Origin: JAMXLO01 sp963812475
GTDB taxonomy: Bacteria > Pseudomonadota > Alphaproteobacteria > Acetobacterales > Acetobacteraceae
Direction of reading: 5' to 3'
Assembly: GCA_963812475.1 (NCBI GenBank)
Contig: CAWEVI010000060.1
Coordinates: 1 to 64,000, forward strand
Length of the DNA stretch: 64,000 nt
Below, piece after piece: positions 1-7,404 of the stretch. The notes under the pieces are model-generated. The model was not told the DNA's origin and ran no database searches. It saw nothing but the letters and a program-made list of their open reading frames with translations. Within the stretch, counting starts at the first letter, position 1; the number at the start of each line of letters is the position of its first letter. A program made the position numbers and the translations under genes.

Positions 1-961
1 ACTCCGGGATCACCCACAGCGGCTTCTCGCCCCGCGCCACGCGCTCAACATTGTCGAAGCCGTTGCGAAAGCGGGCGGACTGGTTGTTCCAGGTCGGCCC
101 CGCGTAGTGCGGCGTCAAAATCACGTTGTCCAGGTTGAACAGCGGATTGTTCGCCGGCGGCGGCTCCTGGTCGAACACGTCCAGCCCGGCGCCCGCGATC
201 GTGCCATTGGTCAGTGCCTCATACACGGCCGGCTCGTCCACCACCGGTCCTCGGCACGTGTTGATCAGATACGCCGTCGGCTTCATCAGCCTGAACTGCG
301 CGGCACCCATCATGTGGCGCGAGGCCGTCGTCAGCGGAACGTGCAGCGAAACGATATCCGACGTGCGCAAAAGTTCGTTGAAGAGCCGGAACTTGACGCC
401 CAGCGCATCCGCGGCGTCCTCGCTGAGCCGGGCGATGTCGAAATACTGCACCGCCATGCCGAAGCCCTTCGCCAGCCGGGCGACCTTCTTGCCGATGTTG
501 CCGAGCCCGACCAGACCAAGCGTGCGGCCCGACAGTTCATAGAGCCGGACATTGGCCACGTCGTTGCCGCGCCACCGGCCGGACGCGACCATCTCGTGCA
601 GCCAGGTCAGCCGGCGGCAGACCGCGAGCATCAGCAGGATCGTATGCTCCGACACCGCGATCGCGTTGGCACCGCCGTTGTTGCACACGGGAACGCCGGC
701 GCGGCGCGCGGCCTCGATGTCGACGCGGTCGTAGCCGGCGCTGAGCAACTGCACCAGCTTCAGCTTCGGCGCGGATTTGTAGAACGCATCGTCCATCTTC
801 ACTTCGCCGAGGCCGACGATGAAATCGATATCGGCCAGCGCGGCGTTGAATTCGGGGGTGTTCGCCCGGGCGATCACCAGGTCGAAGCCGGACGGCGCCA
901 GGTCGCGCGCGATGTCCATCGCGCTCAGCGGGTTATCGGTCAGCAGGATCTTCGGCGCCAT
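1..961 (-). CDS. D-isomer-specific 2-hydroxyacid dehydrogenase (C-terminus cut by window edge)
   Basis: NAD(P)-dependent oxidoreductase of the D-2-hydroxyacid dehydrogenase family, interconverting 2-keto acids and D-2-hydroxyacids in the cytoplasm. The minus strand reads MAPKILLTDNPLSAMDIARD from an ATG at 961 with GGAGG a few bases upstream. The Rossmann motif GLVGLGNIGKK is near residue 150, and LTPHYAGPTWNNQ near residue 285 carries the catalytic histidine. About 320 residues lie in the window and the frame runs off the left end without a stop. Substrate cannot be told from sequence; the family includes phosphoglycerate, glyoxylate/hydroxypyruvate and formate dehydrogenases. It is divergent from the carbonic anhydrase gene. 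Confidence 0.88.
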   Translation of the reverse strand, partial: MAPKILLTDNPLSAMDIARDLAPSGFDLVIARANTPEFNAALADIDFIVGLGEVKMDDAFYKSAPKLKLVQLLSAGYDRVDIEAARRAGVPVCNNGGANAIAVSEHTILLMLAVCRRLTWLHEMVASGRWRGNDVANVRLYELSGRTLGLVGLGNIGKKVARLAKGFGMAVQYFDIARLSEDAADALGVKFRLFNELLRTSDIVSLHVPLTTASRHMMGAAQFRLMKPTAYLINTCRGPVVDEPAVYEALTNGTIAGAGLDVFDQEPPPANNPLFNLDNVILTPHYAGPTWNNQSARFRNGFDNVERVARGEKPLWVIPE

Positions 962-1076
962 CTTAGCCTCCTGGTCGGTTGATCGCCCGAACGATACCCG
1001 GACGACCGCGGTTAGCCAATTGTTCACCGAATTCCCGGACATTCCGCGCCTCTCGATTTTTGTAGGGGTCACTCCG

Positions 1077-1880
1077 ATGATTGCTGCGCGCGAACGGTGG
1101 GCTAGGGGATCCCGGCTTGGACGCCGGTCTTTTCTCGGCGCGGCGGCGATCGGCTGCGCCTGCTGCCGGATGTTGCCGCGGGCGCTGGCCGAGGAGGCGC
1201 CGCATGCGGCTTCGCCGCACTGGGCCTATGAAGGCGAGGCCGCGAACTGGGGAGAGCTCACCCCGGCGTTCAAGGTCTGCCAGCTCGGCCTCGAACAGTC
1301 GCCGATCGACCTTGCCGACGCCGTTGCGGCGGAGCCTGGCGGTCTGGATATCGCCTATCAGTCGATGAAGCTCCGGATCATCAACAACGGACACACGATC
1401 CAGATCAATGCCGCCCCCGGTTCGGCCTGCATGATCGGCGGCACGAGCTACGAGCTGCAGCAGTTCCACTTCCACCATCCGAGCGAACACCTGCTGTCCG
1501 GCAAGCCGTTCGATCTCGAATGCCATTTCGTGCATCGTTCGGCGGCGGGCGATCTTGCGGTCATCGGCGTCTTTGTCAGGCCCGGCGAGACGAACCGTGC
1601 TCTGGAGCCGATCTGGAGCGCCATGCCGCGGCAGGAGGGTCCGGAGCGGGACGCGGGGACCGCGGTCGATCCAGGCACGCTGATGCCCGCCGAGCGCGGG
1701 TTTTACCGCTACATGGGTTCGCTCACGACGCCGCCATGCACACAGGGCATCGTCTGGACGCTGTTCCAGCAATCCATCGAGGCGTCACCCGAACAGATCA
1801 GGCAATTCGCCACGCTGTACGCTGACAATGCCCGCCCCACACAAGGCCATAACCGCCGTTTCCTTCTGCGATCGAGCTGA
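1077..1880 (+). CDS. alpha-class carbonic anhydrase with Tat signal
   Basis: Periplasmic zinc enzyme interconverting CO2 and bicarbonate, 267 residues. A twin-arginine signal (RRSFLGAAAIG, about residues 17-27) and an AEEA cleavage region precede the mature domain. Alpha-CA hallmarks are visible: EQSPIDL, the zinc ligands in FHFHHPSEH (two His) and ECHFVH (third His), and the GSLTTPPC motif near the end. The ATG at 1077 was chosen because it places the Tat motif near the N-terminus and has an AGGGGT Shine-Dalgarno-like stretch upstream; an in-frame extension to 819 would antisense the neighbouring dehydrogenase. The natural gene ends just before the chemoreceptor gene. Tat export suggests cofactor or zinc loading before export (inference). 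Confidence 0.93.
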   Translation: MIAARERWARGSRLGRRSFLGAAAIGCACCRMLPRALAEEAPHAASPHWAYEGEAANWGELTPAFKVCQLGLEQSPIDLADAVAAEPGGLDIAYQSMKLRIINNGHTIQINAAPGSACMIGGTSYELQQFHFHHPSEHLLSGKPFDLECHFVHRSAAGDLAVIGVFVRPGETNRALEPIWSAMPRQEGPERDAGTAVDPGTLMPAERGFYRYMGSLTTPPCTQGIVWTLFQQSIEASPEQIRQFATLYADNARPTQGHNRRFLLRSS

Positions 1881-1908
1881 TACTCACCCGCTCCGGGAGA
1901 ACCCGTCG

Positions 1909-4261
1909 ATGAACACCAACAACGGCGCCATGTCGCTCATAGCCAATCGCGCGATTGGCACGAAGGTCGCCATCGGCTTTGCCTGCGTGCTGGCAATTCT
2001 GGCGATCGTGAGCGGCACGGCGTACCTCTCGTTCCACACTGCCGCGGAAGGTTTTGCCACCTACGTGCAGCGCGTATCGGTGGTGGGGATCGCCCGGGAC
2101 GTGGATCGCGGGTTCCTGAACGTTCGGCGTTTCGCGCGGGACTACGCGTCCAGCGGCATCGAGAGCAATATCGAGTTGGCGGCTAAGGAACAGGCGTCAC
2201 TTCGGCCGCTGCTGCAGCAAGGCCTGGCTGAGATCAAGAACCCGGAGCGGCATCGCCTGCTCGAAGACATCGTTCGCAATTTCGAGGCATATTCGAAAGA
2301 CTTCGACCAACTCGTGGCACAGATGCACGAGCAGAAGAAGCTCGTCGAAAGCACGCTCGATCCACTGGGCGCCAACATCCAGCAGAACTTCAACTCACTC
2401 ATTACCGTTGCCGCCAAGGCCGGAAACGGCAGCGTCAGCGTGCTCGGCTATGAGGGTCGGCAGCACCTGATGCTCGCACGCCTCAACGTCAACAAATTGC
2501 TCGGCCGGCACGAGCAGGCCGCGGCCGACGCGGCGGAGAAATCGTTCGCCAATCTCACGGCGGCGTTGCAGGCGCTCGATGCTGCCACCAAGGGTGCAGA
2601 TTACCGCAAGAACTTCGACGATCTGCAGGCCGGCGCGACAAACTATCGGGATTCCTATCGGAAGGCCGCGGACCTCGAGCGAGGCATCGACACCATGGCC
2701 AACGGCACCATGCGGGACATTGGTCAGCAGGTGCAGACCGACGCCGAATCGATAAAGGCCAGCGGCATCGCCGAGGAGAAGCAGGAAGAGCACGACACGC
2801 TGTCCACGATGGCCTCGACAAGCTCGCTGATCCTGTATCTGTCGGTCGGCGGGCTGCTGGCCGGCGCGGTGCTGGCCTGGCTCATAGGCCGCGGTATCTC
2901 ACGCCCGGTGATCGGGATGTGCGCGGCGATGCGGGCGCTCGCCGGCGGCGACAAGACGGTGGAAATCCCCGGTGTCGGACGCAAGGACGAGATCGGCCAG
3001 ATGGCCGAGACCGTCGCGGTATTCAAGAACAACATGATCGAGGCGGACCGGCTGCGCGCGGAAACCGAGCAGCACAAGGCCGCGGCGGAAGCGGAACGCA
3101 AGACCGGCATGCTCCGGCTCGCCGATGGGTTCGAGGCCGGCATCAAGGGCGTGGTCAATTCGGTCGCCTCGCAGGCCACCGAAATGCAATCATCCGCGCA
3201 GGCGATGACCCAAACGGCCGAGCAGGCGACGCATCAGGCAACCGCGGTCGCCGCCTCGGTCGAGGAAGCATCGGCCAATGTGCAGACCGTGGCGTCATCG
3301 GCGGAGGAGCTGTCCACGTCGGTGCTGGAGATCGGCCGGCAGGTGGAGCAGTCCTCGAAGATCGCCGGCCAGGCTGTGGTCGAGGCGGACAAGACCAATG
3401 CGACCGTCGAGGGCCTCAACAAGACCGCGCAGCGCATCGGCGAAGTCGTTCAGCTGATCAGCGACGATCGCCAGCCAGACCAACCTGCTGGCGCTGAACG
3501 CGACGATCGAGGCGGCACGTGCGGGCGAGGCCGGGAAGGGCTTCGCCGTGGTCGCCGGCGAGGTGAAGACCCTGGCGGCCCAGACCGCCAAGGCCACCGC
3601 CGAGATCGGCAGCCAGATCGAGACGGTACGCGGCGCCACCACCGACGCGGTGGCGGCGATGACCGAGATCGGTGGCATCATCGCCAGGATCAACGAGGTG
3701 TCCGCCGCAATCGCGGCGGCGGTGGAGCAGCAGAGCGCCACCACTCACGAGATCGCTGCCAGCGTGCAGGCGGTGTCCGGCGCCACCGCGGGGACCGCCG
3801 AGGCAATGGCGCACGTGGTCATGGTCGCGGACAACGCGGGCAACGCAAGCCGCGAGGTGCTGGCCGGCGCGTCGGGCATCGGCAAGGAGGCCGAGACACT
3901 ACGCATCGAGGTGGACCAGTTCCTGGCCGCCGTGCGCGACGACAGCGCGGCGGAACGGCGGCGCTACGAACGCACGAGCACGAAGGGCATCATGGTCGGT
4001 GTGCAGGCGACCGGGCGGCCAGTGGCGCGGATGGAGCTTTGCGACATTTCGCGCGGCGGCGCATCAATGAACAGCGACTGGGTGCTGCCGGCCGGCACCG
4101 CACTGGAGGTCGAGCTGCCCGACGCCGGCGGCGCAGTCCGCGCACGCGTCGTGCGGTGCGGCGACGGCCTGCTTGGCGTGGTGTTCACCTCCGAGCCGAG
4201 CACACTCGCACGGATCGATCGGGCTCTCGGGGTGTTGATGCAGACGGGCCGCGCGGCCTGA
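1909..4261 (+). pseudogene. methyl-accepting chemotaxis protein with C-terminal PilZ domain, +1 frameshift
   Basis: Membrane chemoreceptor, about 783 residues if one base is removed. TM1 is near residues 20-43, followed by a helical periplasmic region of about 260 residues, TM2 near 305-328, HAMP, the MCP signalling hairpin, and a C-terminal PilZ domain (about 683-775) with an RRRYER arginine motif and DISRGGASM, the c-di-GMP binding signature. The first frame runs to QLISD near 3465, then continues one frame over as IASQTNLLALNATIEAARAG, so an extra G near 3463-3466 breaks the most conserved part of the signalling tip. Everything downstream is intact to TGA at 4259-4261, which suggests a sequencing error or a very recent mutation. 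Start ATG at 1909 has GGGAGA upstream. PilZ fusions are known in Azospirillum-type receptors. Confidence 0.85.
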
Positions 4262-4286
4262 GCCAGCGGGACGGCACCGCAGTGCT

Positions 4287-5336
4287 TCATCGCCGACCTG
4301 AAATCAATCGCGGCGTTCCACCGGGGTCGCGTACCTGGTCGTCCGGTTCCAGATAGTCGGGTCCGATGGGCACCTTGCCGTGGCCGCCCGGAATGTCCAG
4401 CACGTAGGTCGGCCACGCCAAACCAGTGACGCGCCCGCGTAAATCCGCGAGCAGGCGGCGGCCCTCCTCGATCGGGACATGAAAGCGAGCCGTACCCGGC
4501 GCGGCGTCCAACTGGTGCAGATAGTAGGGCTTGACCCGGGCGGTCAGCATTGCGCGGAACAGCGCCTCCAACGCCGCGGCGCTGTCGTTGACACCGCGCA
4601 GCAGCACCGACTGGCCGAGCACGGGGACGGCGCGTGAGAGCACCCGGCGAATGGCCGCGCGGGCCTCAAACGTGAATTCGCGTGCATGATTGGCGTGCAC
4701 CACCAGCCAGATCGATTTTTCCGTCTCCAGTGCGGCCGCGAGTGCATCGGTGAGCCGCGCCGGATCGGCCACCGGCACGCGCGTGTGCACGCGCAGGATG
4801 TCGATATGCGGGATCGCCGACAGGGCCCCGACGATCGAGGCCAGCCGGCGTGGCGACAGCATGAGCGGATCACCACCGGTCAGGATCACCTCGCGGATCG
4901 TTGGCCGCGCGGCGAACCAGTCGTACGCTGCCTGTAACTCTGCATCGCTCAGCAGGCCCCCGTCCGGGCCGACATGCTCGCGGCGGAAGCAGAAGCGGCA
5001 ATACACCGGACAGATCAGCAACGGCTTGAGCAGAGCGCGGTCGGGATAGCGGTGCACCACGCCCTTGATCGGTGAGAGCGCGTCATCCGCGATCGGATCG
5101 GCGTGCTCGTGCGGCGCGGTGATCAGTTCGGCGGGATCAGGGATGAACTGAAGGCCGATCGGGTCGTCGGGGTGCTCGATCAGCGCGCGCATCGCCGGCG
5201 TAATGGCAACGGCGTAACGGCGTTCGACCGCGGCGATTGCCTCGCGCACGGCCGGATCGGTCAGGTCTTCGGCGACCAACGCGTCGGCGTTGCGCAGCAC
5301 GCGGCCCCGCGCAACGCCGGCACGGGAGAAAGTCAC
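4287..5336 (-). CDS. KamA/EpmB-like radical SAM L-lysine 2,3-aminomutase family protein
   Basis: Radical SAM, PLP-dependent aminomutase family, 349 residues. CPVYCRFCFRR carries the CxxxCxxC [4Fe-4S] motif, LTGGDPL follows, and PGGHGKVPIGP near the C-terminus holds the expected PLP lysine. The family either makes beta-lysine or, in the EpmB branch, converts lysine for elongation factor P modification. The size fits EpmB-like proteins, but neither efp nor epmA is in the window, so the branch is undecided. I place the start at the GTG at 5336 because it overlaps the TGA of the NTF2-like gene as GTGA, implying translational coupling; the longer frame to 5459 would run through that gene. It converges with the chemoreceptor gene. 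Confidence 0.85.
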   Translation of the reverse strand: MTFSRAGVARGRVLRNADALVAEDLTDPAVREAIAAVERRYAVAITPAMRALIEHPDDPIGLQFIPDPAELITAPHEHADPIADDALSPIKGVVHRYPDRALLKPLLICPVYCRFCFRREHVGPDGGLLSDAELQAAYDWFAARPTIREVILTGGDPLMLSPRRLASIVGALSAIPHIDILRVHTRVPVADPARLTDALAAALETEKSIWLVVHANHAREFTFEARAAIRRVLSRAVPVLGQSVLLRGVNDSAAALEALFRAMLTARVKPYYLHQLDAAPGTARFHVPIEEGRRLLADLRGRVTGLAWPTYVLDIPGGHGKVPIGPDYLEPDDQVRDPGGTPRLISGRR

Positions 5337-5707
5337 TCCGGCAGGCGGGTGGACTGCCAGGTCACCATCTGCCACTGGCCAGCCTTGTTGGCATAGACAT
5401 CGGTGAACCGAACGGCAAAGGCGTTGGGCTTTCCGCCCGAATTGACGCGAATTCGGCACGATCCGGTCAGCACCACGGCGTCGCCGAGGTCCTGCGCCTT
5501 CACGTCGTATGGTTCGACCCCGGTATAGACGGTGGTTCCGGATTCCATCGCGCCGATCAGGCTCTTCTTCGTGTCGATCCGCGCCGATGAGTGCGTGTAG
5601 ACCAGATCGTCCGACAGCAGAGTATTCAGTTTGGCGACATCCTTCTCCGCCATCGCGGTCATGCGCTGCCTGTCGAGATCGATGATCTTCTGTCCGTTGT
5701 CAGCCAT
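5333..5707 (-). CDS. NTF2-like/SnoaL-like nuclear transport factor 2 superfamily protein
   Basis: Small cytoplasmic protein of 124 residues with the alpha+beta cone fold expected for NTF2-like (DUF4440/SnoaL) proteins. The N-terminal helix MADNGQKIIDLDRQRMTAM is followed by DVAKLNTLLSDDLVYTHSS, which is typical of this family, and the end reads GQWQMVTWQSTRLPE. The family ranges from ketosteroid isomerase-like enzymes to ligand-binding proteins, so no reaction is assigned. The ATG at 5707 is fixed by a strong AAGGAGG eight bases upstream. It lies between the TcuA-like flavoprotein and the KamA-like gene and overlaps the latter by four bases, so the three are probably cotranscribed. Confidence 0.85.
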   Translation of the reverse strand: MADNGQKIIDLDRQRMTAMAEKDVAKLNTLLSDDLVYTHSSARIDTKKSLIGAMESGTTVYTGVEPYDVKAQDLGDAVVLTGSCRIRVNSGGKPNAFAVRFTDVYANKAGQWQMVTWQSTRLPE

Positions 5708-5751
5708 TGGTTCCTCCTTCTGTTGCCGGCCGCACCTGTGCCGCCGGACGC

Positions 5752-7254
5752 TCACGCTCGAGACCGAGCCGTTGCCGCCGATTGCCGGCCGGCAATGCGG
5801 CCGAAAACCACGCCGGCGACCAATCCTGTCCCGCTGCCGTAGTTGTGGAAATACAGTCCGCCCAGAATCTCCCCCGCGGCGTAAAGTCCCGGGATCGGTG
5901 CCCCGGAGGCATCCTCCACCTCGGCCGCGGTCGTCGTTTTAAGGCCGCCGAAGGTGAAGGTCACACCGGCTGTCACGCCATAAGCGTGGTAGGGCGGCGT
6001 GTCGAGCGTCTGCGCCCAGTTGGTCTTGTCGACGGGCAGTCCGAAGGTGCGCAACCCGTCATGGACATTCGGATTGAACGCTACGTCAGGGCGCGGCGCG
6101 GCGTTGTACTGACGAAGCGTCTCCAGCACTGATTTCGCGTCCACGCCGGTCAGCTTTGTCGCCAGATCCTCGAGCGTGTCCGCCTGCTCCTTGGTGATGC
6201 GCGCAATGCGATATTCCTCGCGCAGCAGATGGACGATCTTCTGATCAAAGATCTGCCAGGCGAACAGGCCGGGCTGCTTCATCACCTCGTGGCCGTACTT
6301 GGCATAGGTGTAGCTGTGGAAGTCCAGCCCCTCGTCCAGAAAGCGTTCGCCGCGCGCATTCACCAGCACGCCAAACGGATAGTTATGCTTCTGGAACCGG
6401 TCGCCGATTGTCAGATCGCCGTACGGCGGCGCGTTCATGTCCCACTGCACGGCATGCGCACCGGACCAGTGGCCCGCGACCGCGGCACCGATCTCGATCG
6501 CCATGCGATGGCCGACGCCGGTGTTGTATTTTGTGCCGCGCACCTTCGCCAGATCCCAGTTCGGGCCCAGATAGCGGGCGCGCATTTCGGCATTCGATTC
6601 AAATCCGCCGCACGCAAGCACCACCGCCTTGGCGCGAAGGTCGTGCTGTCTGAACCGGTGCCGAACACGCACGCCGTCGATGCGGTCGTCGCCGCGCAAC
6701 AGCGCCGTCGCTGTGGTATCGTACAGCACCGGAATGCCGAGGCGTTCGAGCTTCTCGTGCAGCGCCGCGACCAGATGCTGACCACCGCCCAGGATGTGAC
6801 ATGCCAGGCCGCCCCAGAATTTGAATTTGCCGTCGACCTTGAACGCCTGCCGTCCAAGCGCCGGTTGAAATCGCACGCCATGGCTGCGCAGCCATAGTCC
6901 GGCCTCGAAGCTGTTGCCGATCAGCACCTCGGTCAACTCGGGGTCGCAGCGGTACTCGGTCAACCGGCCCATGTCGTCGAAGTACTGGCCTTCGGTATAG
7001 CTGCCGAAGTCGACGGCGGTCAGATCGAGGTCGGCGATGTCCGGCGCAAGCTGCAGCAACTCGTCGATGCTGGAATATTTGAAGCGGAATGCGCCGCCGG
7101 TAAAAGCTGAGTTGCCGCCGCGCGCCTCCTTCGGCGCGGTCTCGATCATCGCAACCGACGCGCCCGCCTCATGCGCCGACAGAGCCGCGTTGGCCGCGGC
7201 ATTGCCGGCACCGATCACCAGCACGTCGACCTTGCCAAGCTCCGCAGGTGTCAT
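5752..7254 (-). CDS. tcuA: FAD-dependent tricarballylate dehydrogenase/fumarate reductase-type flavoprotein
   Basis: FAD-dependent oxidoreductase of the fumarate reductase/succinate dehydrogenase flavoprotein family, 500 residues. The dinucleotide-binding motif VLVIGAGNAAANAAL is near residue 10, with ETAPKEARGGNS after it, closely matching TcuA (tricarballylate dehydrogenase). LACGGFESN and YAAGEILGGLYFHNYGSGTGL near the C-terminus are further FAD-contact motifs. TcuA oxidises tricarballylate to cis-aconitate with a TcuB partner; no tcuB or tricarballylate transporter is here, so the substrate is open and the symbol is by similarity only. ATG at 7254 starts just before the FAD motif; longer in-frame versions have an implausible Arg-rich N-terminus. 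First gene of the minus-strand trio and divergent from mgtA. Confidence 0.82.
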   Translation of the reverse strand: MTPAELGKVDVLVIGAGNAAANAALSAHEAGASVAMIETAPKEARGGNSAFTGGAFRFKYSSIDELLQLAPDIADLDLTAVDFGSYTEGQYFDDMGRLTEYRCDPELTEVLIGNSFEAGLWLRSHGVRFQPALGRQAFKVDGKFKFWGGLACHILGGGQHLVAALHEKLERLGIPVLYDTTATALLRGDDRIDGVRVRHRFRQHDLRAKAVVLACGGFESNAEMRARYLGPNWDLAKVRGTKYNTGVGHRMAIEIGAAVAGHWSGAHAVQWDMNAPPYGDLTIGDRFQKHNYPFGVLVNARGERFLDEGLDFHSYTYAKYGHEVMKQPGLFAWQIFDQKIVHLLREEYRIARITKEQADTLEDLATKLTGVDAKSVLETLRQYNAAPRPDVAFNPNVHDGLRTFGLPVDKTNWAQTLDTPPYHAYGVTAGVTFTFGGLKTTTAAEVEDASGAPIPGLYAAGEILGGLYFHNYGSGTGLVAGVVFGRIAGRQSAATARSRA

Positions 7255-7404
7255 GCGCCGCAACCCCAGAATGCCTCGGACGATTCTGCCATAAGGATCC
7301 GTGGCACACCATCTGACCCTCGGATGGCGCCGTTGATACAGCCCGCGTCTTCGTTGCAGAGTGCTTGCAATGGAGCTAATGTCTTCCTGTCGTTGCCGCC
7401 GTTC

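Noticed and set aside
107..982. Long open frame on the plus strand opposite the first gene
   Set aside because: It is the antisense of the 2-hydroxyacid dehydrogenase in the same codon phase; the translation is rich in Arg/His/Gln/Asp without domains, while the minus frame has clear motifs.
3461..3470. Programmed frameshifting in the chemoreceptor
   Set aside because: No slippery heptamer or stimulatory structure is visible, and five other loci show the same +1 type of break, favouring a common technical cause.
7255..7404. Mg2+ riboswitch ahead of mgtA
   Set aside because: The gap to the divergent gene is short and I see no M-box or mgtA-leader-like pattern; absence is not proven.
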